Source of the DNA: Symbiodinium natans
Taxonomy: Eukaryota > Sar > Dinophyceae > Suessiales > Symbiodiniaceae
Assembly (NCBI GenBank): GCA_905221605.1
Contig: CAJNDS010001291.1
Span: 388,811-452,810, forward strand
Length of the DNA: 64,000 bases
Direction: 5' to 3'
In this document: positions 12,000 through 22,332 of the stretch, in pieces
Layout: each line of letters begins with the position of its first letter
How positions within the stretch are numbered: position 1 is the first letter of the stretch
Translations under genes and position numbers: made by a program
Notes under the pieces: model-generated
Database searches by the model: none
What the model was told of the DNA's origin: nothing
What the model saw: only the letters and a program-made list of their open reading frames with translations

Positions 12000-14554
12000 T
12001 CTTCAAGCCCACCAATCCTTTCCAGGAGCTCGAGCTGCTGGCAGAACGGCACCCTCAAGCTCAGGCCACGCGCTCAAAGCTTGCCGTCAAAAAACACATT
12101 CTATCCATGCATGTGCATATATTCATGGCGAGGTATCCACGGTATTCAGTTCTTTCAAAGCTTGCATGGTGTTTCCCGCAAGTTAGATGTAGGGCTCGGA
12201 AACCCTGACAGTCCTGCTGGGAGGCACAGCATAGCAGGCCCTGAGTTGGAAGAAGAAAGAGAGATGCAATGCACCTCGGGAAGGCTTCAAAACAGTCAAA
12301 GCCCGCATGTCCAGCTGTCAGACCTCAGGGAGCTCACTGCGCAGTGGGCGAGTTGGCATCGCGGAGGGCCGCATTGGAGGCCGCACTGGGAAGTCGGGTT
12401 GCGGCTCAGGCAAAGTCTTCCAGCTTCGGGTTGGCGAATTACGGTGGGGTCTTTTACAGTCAAGGCAAAGGAGGCTTGTGGCGACATGACGACGAGAATC
12501 ACACATGCACCCCATCCGGTTGAGCACGCCCGTGCATGCCTGAGAATGCCGGAGGTCTCGTTTGGATTGAGTTTCCAGAACACCATCAGCTCATTTTGAA
12601 GCATGTCTGGACATTGTCCGTTGCACCTTCTACTGGCAAGTGCCACTACAAAAGAGACATGACAAGACCTGATGCGTGAAGGTTCTGACGTCCAGCGCCG
12701 CAGACAGCAGGCAGGACATGTGCATGCATGCTTGTGTTTCTCAGAAGAGCACCAACCCCGCCCAGTATGCTTTGGGCAGTCCTTCCGCCGTCGATCCCTT
12801 CAAGGTATAGAGTTGGAAAGGATTAGAAGTGGCCTTGCTGTATACATCAGGAGCATGCCTTGTTGAGTGATGTCCACAGGCTCCAGCCGGTTCGGCTAGA
12901 AAGTGTACCATGCTCAACGCCTTAGATGTCCATGCCACCTACTCCGAGAGGTGGGAGCTGCCTTTGAGCCTTGGCTCTGTCACCAGTGATGATGGCTTCG
13001 ACCGGGTCCGCCCCTTTGCCATGCTAGTGTACCAGTTTAGTCAGGGCAGGCACATACAGGCTATTCCGTAAAGGGATAACGGACGTGGGGGAAAACATGC
13101 TGCAGTACAAAAGGCTTCCGGCTCGCGCACTGCAGAAGGTCTCGACCGTGCTATTAGACTGTGCGTGAAGAGTTCATTCTTTGAGGTACTGGGGTGCAAG
13201 GACCATAAGCCCCAACCCTTGAGTGTACCCAGCAGTCTCAGACCCTGAACGAAGCCCAACTGCACACTGGGCAGGTGGTCGACAAGACTTTTACCGAGGA
13301 TGTCGGGATCTTTGAGCGTATCTCCGCCACACTACGTCTGGCTCTGAGAATCACAGAGCCGAACCAAGGACGTTGTCAAGGCTCCGTCGTTGCACCTGAG
13401 CACCCTTTCGGGCTTGCTGGTCTGAGATGTGCTGTTGTGAGTATTTCAAGGCTGAAAGAGTAGAGAGGCTATGCGCTGAGAAGGGTGGGCTGCAATCAAG
13501 CAGCGCGTGGGCAGCCAGCAAGCAAAGAGGTGTCGTCGGACAAGCAAGGATGGAATCGACCAAGTGCCGTAAGTGGGCAAGTACTGCACTGGGCTACCTT
13601 TTGTCAAGCGACATCATGCATTCAATACACCGACCACCTCAACCACCGGCGAAGAAAGGCAAACCGGAACCAGCCCTTCCCTCCCTATTCTCCACACGGG
13701 CTGTTTTGAAGAAGTGCTCTCTTTCCCTCCCTGCCCCTCCCCCTCGCTCGCTCTCGCTCTCACTCGCTCTCTCAATCTCTCTCCCTCTCTCTATGTCCCT
13801 GTCTATGTTTCTTTCTCTCACTCTCTCTCTCTCTCCGGCTCTCTCTCCCAGCTCTCTCTTTGTCTGTTTTGTCTTTTCCTTTGGAACCAACATGTGTATT
13901 TCCCGGGCCTGCTTGTTGAAGCATGAGTTGTACATACTTCGGTGCTTAATCACGGAGGAGTTATGTTCGAGCTGTTCTCTTTCAACAAAATCCCCACAAG
14001 GACTGGATCAAAACTCACCACTCCAAACTGAAAGAGAAGCATGTGAAACCGCATTCCTTCTGCTACAATACATACAATAAATCATGTGTGTAAATATGAT
14101 TAGAAATCTTTTCAGCATGCACTTACTTCTGTAGAGAATTGGCAACAACTAGATCCTTCTGCACATGGCTGGGCGGAATGCTCAGGTGATGTGACCTACA
14201 ATCGGCCCGAATGCTCGCACCAGACGGGAGCAGAGGCAGGCCGCGCTCTAGGGCATCGTTCTTGCTAGGGCTTCGGGCACGTCGTGCCACAGGTTTGCAT
14301 TGCAAACAGGCTCAAGCAATTGCAGTTGTGGGTTGATGAACCGAGGGGCAGGTCTTAAGCTTTTGCGCCCATGGCTCCGTGGCACTGCTACCAGTTGCCT
14401 ACTTGTCAGATGTTTTCCAGGTGTTGGGTTCAACTTAGCGTGTTGGACACACCTGCAGCACGAGACTCAAGCCCAGGCCATCTCTTTCCTTGACAACCTC
14501 TTCTCCCTGTTTGGCGCAGTGCTGAGCGGATTTCATCGAGCTTTCTGCTTTCCG
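12000..14554 (+). CDS. Exons of an unrecognised gene, firm run 12745-13026
   Basis: The best part is 12745-12804 (KSTNPAQYALGSPSAVDPFK, exactly 20 codons between AG and GTATAG), joined in phase to 12880-13026 (MLNALDVHATYSERWELPLS, then SVTSDDGFDRVRPFAML), joined in phase to an exon starting at 13275 (VVDKTFTEDVGIFERISATL). Likely relatives are about 12000-12100 (NPFQELELLAERHPQAQATR), about 12415-12518 (FGLANYGGVFYSQGKGGLWR, donor GTTGAG) and 14459-14554 (32 codons, FLDNLFSLFGAVLSGFHRAF). I do not recognise the family. The hydrophobic 14459 exon may dip into a membrane or be an amphipathic helix. Whether it belongs with the exons upstream of 11820 is unknown. Confidence 0.55.
13725..13870. 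repeat. CT-rich low-complexity tract
   Basis: A long pyrimidine tract of CTCT, CCCT and CTCG words. It is like the complement of the GA tracts elsewhere in the window, but the CCCC/GGGG core is absent. Confidence 0.8.
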
Positions 14555-14740
14555 GTCACAGGTTCGTAGCCGACAAACATCTTCGGACTCAAGAGGAGTG
14601 GTGCGATGACTCAAACTAAAGCTTAGGCACGTCCCAATCTGATCTTGGAGGTCTTGTCTTACTGCGTGTAGGACGCAGAAGTTCGTTGAGGGGTTAGGGC
14701 TCGAAAGCCGGTTGTGGTAGTGTTTGACACCAGTATGAAA

Positions 14741-14800
14741 GCGGGGGGGGGGGGGGGGGGTGGGCGAAGGGGGGGTGAAGGGGGTGGGCGGGGGGCTCAG
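14741..14800. repeat. G-rich tract
   Basis: A run of about 20 G followed by GGGCGAAGGGGGGTGAAGGG-type words. It could form a G-quadruplex on the + strand. Lies just downstream of exon 14459-14554. Confidence 0.85.
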
Positions 14801-17053
14801 GCCTCTTGCGACAAAGGGCACGAGTTTCTTTTGCAACCAGGGTGGCTTGCTGGTAGACAACCGTTTAAAACAAAACAACTTTTAAGTGGGATGAAATGCA
14901 TATACTTGTGCCAAATCCCCCTGACGTCGTCCGCGGCTGGACAGTGGTCGGCTCGGGCGGGGTACCCACTCCAACTGCCGCATGCTATCTAAACGCTGGT
15001 CTCGACAGATTAATGCAAAACAGCGCTATCGACACATGCAAATCACGACCTAGCAACTCTGTCTGCGAGGTCCGTCAGCAAGCGCTCCTTTCCCATTGCT
15101 GTACGAGCTGTTCACCTCCACGATGTCGCTTCAGGCGCATAGCTAGAGGTTTTCTAGTGGTTTAGGCTGTGACATCATCACCATACATCTCTGTGCCCAT
15201 GCTTGCTCCAGACTCTTGCTGGCATGGCGAAAAGAAGTACCTCAGCGATTCTATGGGATACGGGATGGAGAACCTGAATTTCAAGCTACTGGCAGAAGTT
15301 TGGCAAAATTCTTGGAGCCATTGCAACAGCGACATGCTTGGCAACAGCAGATGCTGGTCTTCACATGTGCCAAGTGTGCATGGCTTGCATCGGACAGGCC
15401 AGGGCGCACAGCACCCTGAACAGAATCCAATCTTTGCAAACTAGGTCGTTCGTCAACATGTGGCCTGGGGCAAGAGTTGCTGCAGGAAGACCGAGGGTCC
15501 TTCAGAAGATGTCCGAGAGTGAGAAATAGACTAGACACCAAAGCCACAGCAAGAACCGACCTAGGTCCACTGGGGTCCAGGGTCCCCAGTTCGTTCTGAT
15601 GTTTTCACAAGTTCGGGGTCGTTCGCCAGGTGGTGGCCGGAGACGACTTCCTCACTGTGGCATCCATCTTGTCACGCCCCAAGGGTGCAAGAACAGACTG
15701 CCACTGATGGCTAAGTCGTCTGGTTCTTGTGATAACGGGCTGACGTGATGCCCAAGTATAGCACAAGTCGTAGCGCCTTACAAGCTAACGAAGGCCTATG
15801 CCCTCAAGGCGAGCCCCTTTCCCCGCATCCACCAGATCTCGTCAGGGTGCACATTAGTCGATGTTCCTCCGAACCACTCTGTACCAAGAGTCTTGAATGA
15901 GAAGTGCTGAAGACTTGGACCATGCAAGGATCTGGTTAATGTGTGGATAGTGCTGACACAGCCTGAGCGAGCCGAGGCTCCGCCTTTGCTGCAGAGATGG
16001 CTCAAAGAGTGCTGGTGTCTCTGCAGCGGGCCAAGCTTGGACGAACTTGCGTGCTGCTTGCGGAGTGGTTCTTGAAGTTCTTGGACTTTGGCAACTGTGG
16101 GGTTGGGAAGCTTGATGCTTGCCTTCCCGGACTTACCAGGAAGTTTGCATTTGCACGTGGTTCTTCTGTTTGTCAAAAAGTCAAGTTGAGGCGTGTTGTT
16201 CGGGAGAGTGCTTTGAGAGCATTGCTCTGCGCCCCCCGAGGTGCTTCGAGCGATTGAGCTGAATCCAGAGGCTTGAGACAATGGCTTTGAGACACCTCAT
16301 TCGGGCCGAACCATCTCTTCGTGCCAGCACTTCTAGAGCACTGACTTTTGATGCAATGTATACCATGTGTAGTCCATATACAGTCTTTACGCCCACCCCA
16401 AAAACTCAACAGTTGAACTGAACATGCTCTCAAGTTCATGTTCAAAGCTACAGGCTACTGGAGTGACGCTCTAGGCATGCATGCGTCTTGAAGGTTTGCT
16501 CAGCGCTCCCGCGGCAGTAGCCTTGGTGTTGCAGAGATCTCTTGTGCACAGTCAGCCTCTTCAAGCTCATTGGGCCACATTGGGCTTGTTCGTGCCTAAC
16601 AGGCTGGCCAATTGCAATTGGAAGCGTATTCGAAGTAGTCCTCGGTGTGTCCACGAGTTTTAGCCTACGGGTTGACAGCAAATGCTGCGTTTGGTCGTAC
16701 GTTGTCGGCTCTTGCTTGTGGCAAAGACCTTACCATGACTCGATTGTGATTTTTTGCTCTCAGAATTGCAATCACATGAGGTGGGGCTCAGCGGACCTTA
16801 CCTGGAGCTTGAGCTTGGCAGGCTTCAAGTTCGACACGCAGCGGCGCCCTTGGAGAGGAAGCGCTAGCACGGATACGTCCACCAGTCTAATAGGTGCCGT
16901 ACGATGCGTGGCTTATGTGTTTTTGGATATTACGACTCGCAGACTTAAGCCACGCTGGATCAACGAGGCCACGGCCGCCATGGCCTAGCTTGTTGAAGGG
17001 TAGCTCGTTTTTTGGAAGTGGGCACTGTCACGCATTCATGGTTGCGAATGCAG
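14801..17053. other. Sparse region with weak exon candidates
   Basis: Possible coding pieces on the + strand: about 15370-15528 (ACIGQARAHSTLNRIQSLQ, then VAAGRPRVLQKMSESEK before a stop) and about 16880-16988 (DITTRRLKPRWINEATAAMA before TAG), each of which could be the end of a gene. Around 15796-16281 both strands are open, so the reading is ambiguous. No repeat stands out. Confidence 0.3.
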
Positions 17054-18979
17054 CAATGAGGTCGACATCGAAGCTGCTGGAAGCGGCCACGAAGAAACTG
17101 AAGAGCATGGAAAGGCCACATTCGCAGGATTTCAAGGGTAATCCCATTTCCCTGGTGAAAAACCACCCCCCTCCCCCACCCTTTGTCATCTAGAAATCCG
17201 GATCCGGGGCCAGAATTTCTGGAAGTAGGGGTTCCGGATTTAGGAAACTCAGCCGGGAAGGTTGAGTGCGGCAGCAATCGGATAATGCTAACTTCAATTG
17301 AATTTCAATGGACGTTGAACGAGTTTTAGTAACCCCCCGGTCCCATGTTGGGAGCCCCGGCCGACAGTTTCCGATGTTAAGCGGATTTGTATCAATTGTG
17401 AAAGGCTTCGAAGGCTTCAATTCAAGGGCTGTGCGCACTTTTCAGAGGCTTTTCAGAGAATTCACCCAAGTAACTCGGGGTTGGGTCTTCTGGGCCCCTT
17501 GGGCTTGAAGGCAGTAGCCTCAGTAGCCCAGCAGAGAGCAGCATGTGTTATGCGCTGTGTGTGGTTGCTTCACGGCTCGACCGCTCTTTGACATGCTGAG
17601 CCATCTTCAGCGCATCAGAAGCCACCAGAGAACTCCGACTCCGACCCTTACGTTGCCCAGCCTTAAAGCTTGTACATGCCAGAGCTGGGTGACGATCCTG
17701 AAGGCATCTTGTGGCACATGCTACGACTGCTACGACGGTAGAGGACGAAGATCATAGGGTGTGGGTGACTTGCAGCGGCGCTGCCATTGCTGCAGCTGAT
17801 GGCCGACGACAAGTCCGACATTCGTGGCGTGGCAATGGACAACAAACAGGGAGAGAAAGTGGGAGAGTTTATGAGAGCGTGCAGAGTCGGGTTTGTGCCT
17901 AGCCCAGCAGGCCTACAGACATGTGCCAGTGCTATGCTGCAACAACATGGGACATAGGCTGCAACAATACATGACGACATCCTGATTTGCCAATTTGCCC
18001 GAGCTTGCCCCTGGCTGCTGAGGCGTGCTCTATATCTGCGGGCACCATGCCGGCACTTGTGCGTTTTTTTGGGGGGATTACTACGGCCATGAACAAGCTG
18101 CAGCATATAACTCCGCATGACTCCGCATGAACAACTCCAGTCAAATTGGAGGCGTGTGTCAGTGCAACCGAGTTCTGTCAAACTGAGATGCGAGATTGTT
18201 ACTGTTGGACTCCCTTTAGGAAGGCCCCCCGACAAATTGCTGATCCTCTATGAACATCCGCTGCCAATGAAAACGCCCAAACAAATCCATATTAGGGGGG
18301 AAGGCGAGAGGGAGGGGATTCCTGATCATAAGCATTCAGGCCCTGAAGCTTTCTTGCCATCTTGGGCTGACTCCACGACCCTGAAGGCCGGAAACCTGCA
18401 GGCCTGAAGCTTGAAGGCAGAAGCCTTGAGGCCTCAAACTTTCCTGTCTTGGAGAAAGCCAGAAGCTTCTACTCCGCTTCAATTCGCGCTGAAGAGGACA
18501 CCCGCGGACACTCCAAGGAGAGACCTATAGGCCCTCGGATGGGTGCAGAGTTACCAGTGGCTTGTATTAGGAGTTGCACCAGGAACCCCTACCAAGCGTG
18601 GAGGGCTGCCCCATTTTGGATGCAACATCTCTTGCGACTTAGGTTGGGAAGCAATGTCACCGGCTACTCGGCAAATCATAATCTTTGCTACCTGTTATCT
18701 ATACTCTATCACAATGTTGCTATAACGCTCATTTTGCTGTTGGCGGGCCCCGGAGGAACTCCTCCCATAGGCTGACGGGCATTGAATCATAAGCGAAGTA
18801 CTCTGAGGAGGTACAGCAGCAGGAGTTACTTCTTCGTCCCCCTACGGCCTCTTTTCGTGGTTCGGAGTATCCAGCTATGTGATGTATGTGTTCAGTGGCA
18901 ACAGATGGCCTGTCAGATCTTTCACATGAAGCAGTCAGCTATTTCACGGGATGGCACGGTGGCCCAAGACCGGCTATAA
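17054..18979 (+). CDS. Candidate exons of an unrecognised gene with a likely last exon
   Basis: 17054-17137 reads NEVDIEAAGSGHEETEEHGK after AG and ends at GTAATC. About 17660-17737 reads LYMPELGDDPEGILWHMLRL before GTAGAG. About 17796-17890 reads MADDKSDIRGVAMDNKQGEK. About 18640-18773 contains a hydrophobic stretch (NHNLCYLLSILYHNVAITLI). 18896-18979 follows TTCAG, reads WQQMACQIFHMKQSAISRDG and stops at TAA, so it is a good terminal exon. Only the individual exons are supported; the junctions between them were not solved and the family is unknown. Confidence 0.4.
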
Positions 18980-19377
18980 ATGCGGACCACCACAAAGCGC
19001 ATCCTGACTCCATTGCTTGGTGGCCTGGGAACCCCCCAACCACACGGCAACTGGATCTCAAGCGTCACCTCGTGACTCTGCGTGGCGGAAAGTTGCCCTG
19101 CCTCCAGCTCAACCAGTGTTTGATATTACAACAATATGACATGCAACCAGTAGTAAGAATGGCAAGCCGCGGCTAGCCTGCCGCGGCAAGACTGTTCAGG
19201 ATGGCACGAGTACATGATACATGTTTAGGGTGCAGAAATACAGGGTGTGTGCGTGTGAGGATGCATAGAGAGCTGCCCCTCGTGAGTACTGCAAAGGTGA
19301 TCAGAGGTGCAAACTGTGAGAGCTGACTCATGCAGTCGTGAGCAATAGCTGTCAAGATATTTCTCCCATATGACCAT

Positions 19378-19968
19378 ATGTGCCAAGTATACCTACACAT
19401 GTTAGAAGGGCGTCACAGCGGTGTCCATGTCGATTTGTTGATTCAGCTGGGAGGTGGCAAGCCAACATACGTGCGCCAGAACTTTCGCCACGTGACTGTC
19501 CCCTCTGTGAAGCATGCGAGTTACTCCGCAACGTTTCTAGGCAGCACGGTGCAGAGGATGCACTGCGGTAGGGTATACAGCATTCAGACCCTGTGGGAGC
19601 ATCTGTTCTGGTATCCACTTGCAGAGAGTGTTGCAGCCAGACGCGCCAGCGAAAGAAGCTGTGCAGACTGCAGGAAGGAAGCGCTGGCCAAAGAATGCCA
19701 AAGCTTCAAGCCAGCCACTTGCCAAAATATTTGGGGGTTGTTGAACAATGTTTCCAGAACAGCATGCTGCTACACAAGCCAATTCTCGTCACTACGAAAA
19801 CACTCCTGCGCTTCGTGCATCCGAAATAAGAAGCACTTTAAGAAAGAGCTTCGAAACGTCGGGCCCCAGGGAGACTGCGAACAGATTGACCGGCTGAAGC
19901 AGCAAAGCTGTCAGCAAACAATTGACACAAACGTGGTTTTGCAGCCTGGGAGGTTGTCACGAACATGA
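19378..19968 (+). CDS. Long open frame, Cys-rich, doubtful
   Basis: The + strand is open for 196 codons with several Cys pairs (for example CADCRKEALAKEC and CASCIRNKKHFKKEL). No intron is needed, which is unlike the rest of the window, and no domain is recognised. About one or two open frames of this length are expected by chance, so I give it little weight. Confidence 0.2.
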   Translation: MCQVYLHMLEGRHSGVHVDLLIQLGGGKPTYVRQNFRHVTVPSVKHASYSATFLGSTVQRMHCGRVYSIQTLWEHLFWYPLAESVAARRASERSCADCRKEALAKECQSFKPATCQNIWGLLNNVSRTACCYTSQFSSLRKHSCASCIRNKKHFKKELRNVGPQGDCEQIDRLKQQSCQQTIDTNVVLQPGRLSRT

Positions 19969-20371
19969 GAAGGCAACACGAACCTGCAGCCAAGGACATT
20001 GTTGTGGCTCATTCTGCCGGAGTGGGAAAGGCCTCGTACTGAGAGTCGCTGGCTGTCTGGCTCACAGAGCCTAATTTTTCGTTGGAACGCATCCCTATGG
20101 ATTCCAGGAAAAGAGGGATGCCAAGCGTTGTTTTCTCGATCGTGGAAGGACACCCACGAAGCAAGTTGATGTTGCTCTCAACCCATCTTAGAGTCTCAGA
20201 CACTCCCCGGCCTGGCTCAACATCGAAGTTGTTGAGACTATGCTCCAACATCGATTGCGTGTTCGGTTACATCCTGCCACTTGTGCATTGTAGGAATCGA
20301 GCGGCACCCTTCGGAACTCACGTTGGGCAGGCTTCTATGTAGCACGATGGTTCCCGGGTTCCCACTTCGAG

Positions 20372-21824
20372 TGTTGGGGCCACAATCATCGTGCTTGCGG
20401 TGGCAAGCGTCTTCATATGTTCATCTAGTCTGGTTAATTCTGGATACTGTGTATGGAAAAATTTGGACAAAAAAGAAACGACAGCATTTGTGGCAGGAAT
20501 TGCGAAGCGAGCTGGCCCATAACGGTTACAGGACACTCCCGAACTCACGTTTGACATGCTCCTATTGCTGTTGGGTTGGCTTGGTTTTGGGGTTCCCGTC
20601 TCGAATGTGTTGGCAGACGCAGTTCAGCGAGTTTAGACGAGAGTACCGCCGGGCACCCTGGCTCAGGCAGTCACCCTCGCCACCACCGGTACCTTCTCGG
20701 GGCCTTTGGTTCTCCTTGCCGGTGGCAACGGCTGCGCGCCAGTCTCTGACATGACAGTTGCAAGGGCTTGGGATGTCCTCGCATTGAGGGCTATTGGCAA
20801 ATAAATAGATTAAACATTGGGGCTGTTCTGAATGGTTGTTTGCTGTTGTAGCCTCGCTAAGGTGGCATCAAGACTCTTGCTTTGCTCGTGACCCCACTTG
20901 TGTTTGCGTCAGCTGGGACAGCAGCAAGAGATACGGCAATGACAGGCTTCAGGAATTTTCTGTAGTCTTTGAGGACCCCAATTGCCTGCCGCAAGCTGGC
21001 TGGAAAGCCACTAAACCCGAAAGAGGCCATGTTGTGAACACCGCTATAGCACAAAACCGTCTCCCCAATACCTGACCAACGTCCCTCAGTGCAAGGCGCA
21101 CGTCATTTACAAACGTGGCACTTCAGCCAAAACGCCTCATCAATCATATCAAAGGGTGAGAGCTCACCAACTTTGACAGGACTGGGCGCGCAGTCGCCCT
21201 CGTGGTGCCAAGCGCCGACCCCGCTCGATCCCAAGTCTGTTGCGGTGCATCGGGTTCAGGGCCTCGGGTCATCAAGTGCCGGGAATTGCAGGGTTGTGCA
21301 TGAAGCACCCAACTTGAAACAGATCAGTACATGCCTGGAGCCTGGAGAGTAGCTGGTCTTCAATCATCTCAAGCAGGGCTTACCATACTCGCTAGCATGG
21401 TTGAGCTTACTGCACTGTCGCGAAGGTCACAGAACTGCCTCGGGGCCAGCTGAACTGAAGCATATACTGAGCCCCGGTGGTGACTTGCGCTGGTTAGCTT
21501 GTGCCATCTTTCTCCTTGGCCGCAAGGATGCTGCTGGACAAAAGAGAGCGTTGCGGTCCGCGCTGGACATCCACCCAGAGGGATGGGAAGATCATTGTAA
21601 AGTGGAGGTCCAGTTGCCAGGAATGACAGCAAGGAATGACAGCAGGGGCAGCGCAAGGCGCGATTTTGATTTTGTGAGTGGAGAAATGCCTTTGTGACCA
21701 ACTTTGGCTGCAGGACAAGTCGATGGTGATCGGTGTGGACGTTGACGACAAGCATGACCTGAATAAATCTATGGTGGAGCACCTCTGCTGCAAGCCTAGG
21801 TCCCGGTGCATGCTGAGCTCCTGA
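20372..21824 (+). CDS. Probable membrane protein, 3' exons
   Basis: Three hydrophobic exons follow one another: from about 20372 (SVGATIIVLAVASVFICSS), 20532-20630 (33 codons, ELTFDMLLLLLGWLGFGVPV, donor GTTTAG) and 20862-20961 (GIKTLALLVTPLVFASAGTA, donor GTAGTC). A stretch at about 20660-20745 (TLAQAVTLATTGTFSGPLVL) also looks membrane-embedded. Polar exons follow: 21090-21155 (CKAHVIYKRGTSAKTPHQSY, donor GTGAGA) and about 21179-21236 (TGRAVALVVPSADPARSQ). The last exon 21714-21824 follows CTGCAG, reads DKSMVIGVDVDDKHDLNKSM and stops at TGA after a Cys/Arg-rich tail. That pattern suggests several transmembrane helices and a soluble C-terminus. The family is not recognised, and upstream exons are missing. 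The two exons at 21090 and 21179 leave only about 25 nt for an intron, so one border is wrong. Confidence 0.5.
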
Positions 21825-21970
21825 ATGCTGATCGGATAGCCACAGGAGGTCTAGGTGGGCATACGGGACAAGCAAACAGTGCCGTTTTTGTAATTCGGTC
21901 AAAAAATGGATGAACTCGGATGTGCGCGGTATGCACCACACGCCAGGCCGAACACAGGATTACAGAAACT

Positions 21971-22035
21971 GGGTTGTGTCGTGTGTGTGCGTGAGTGCGT
22001 GCGTGCGCGTTCGTGTGCGTGCGTGTGGCGTGTGA
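21971..22035. repeat. GT/GTGC-rich tract between two genes
   Basis: Irregular GTGTGCGTGCGT-type sequence. It lies in the roughly 500-bp gap between the stop at 21824 and the ATG at 22333. Confidence 0.8.
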
Positions 22036-22332
22036 TCTGCGGGTGTTTGTAGCGATGCTGGGTCATGCTTTGTTTCATTGGCCTGGATCGCCTTCTGCAC
22101 TGTAAAATCGTGCGGCCTGAGGGTAGGTACCGGAGTGGGTTGGCCCATACGAGTACCGAGCAGGGAGGTCCGCAGTCTCGTGGACGTCATGAGTCCTCGA
22201 TTTGTCCCACACTCGGCTAGGCGGGTGGTACAATAGAGCTTACAGTGGTGTAAAATGGCGGTTCAGCGAGCAGCACCTTGAAGCACATGGTCACATAGTT
22301 CACACGGTTCGATCACATCTCAGACCGGATTT

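Noticed and set aside
17663-18235. 190-codon minus-strand open frame
   Set aside because: It mirrors better + strand candidate exons (PELGDDPEGILW, MADDKSDIRG) and has no domain.
19378-19968. 196-codon Cys-rich open frame as a zinc-finger gene
   Set aside because: Cys spacing fits no finger type, and one or two frames of this length are expected by chance; kept only as a low-confidence feature.
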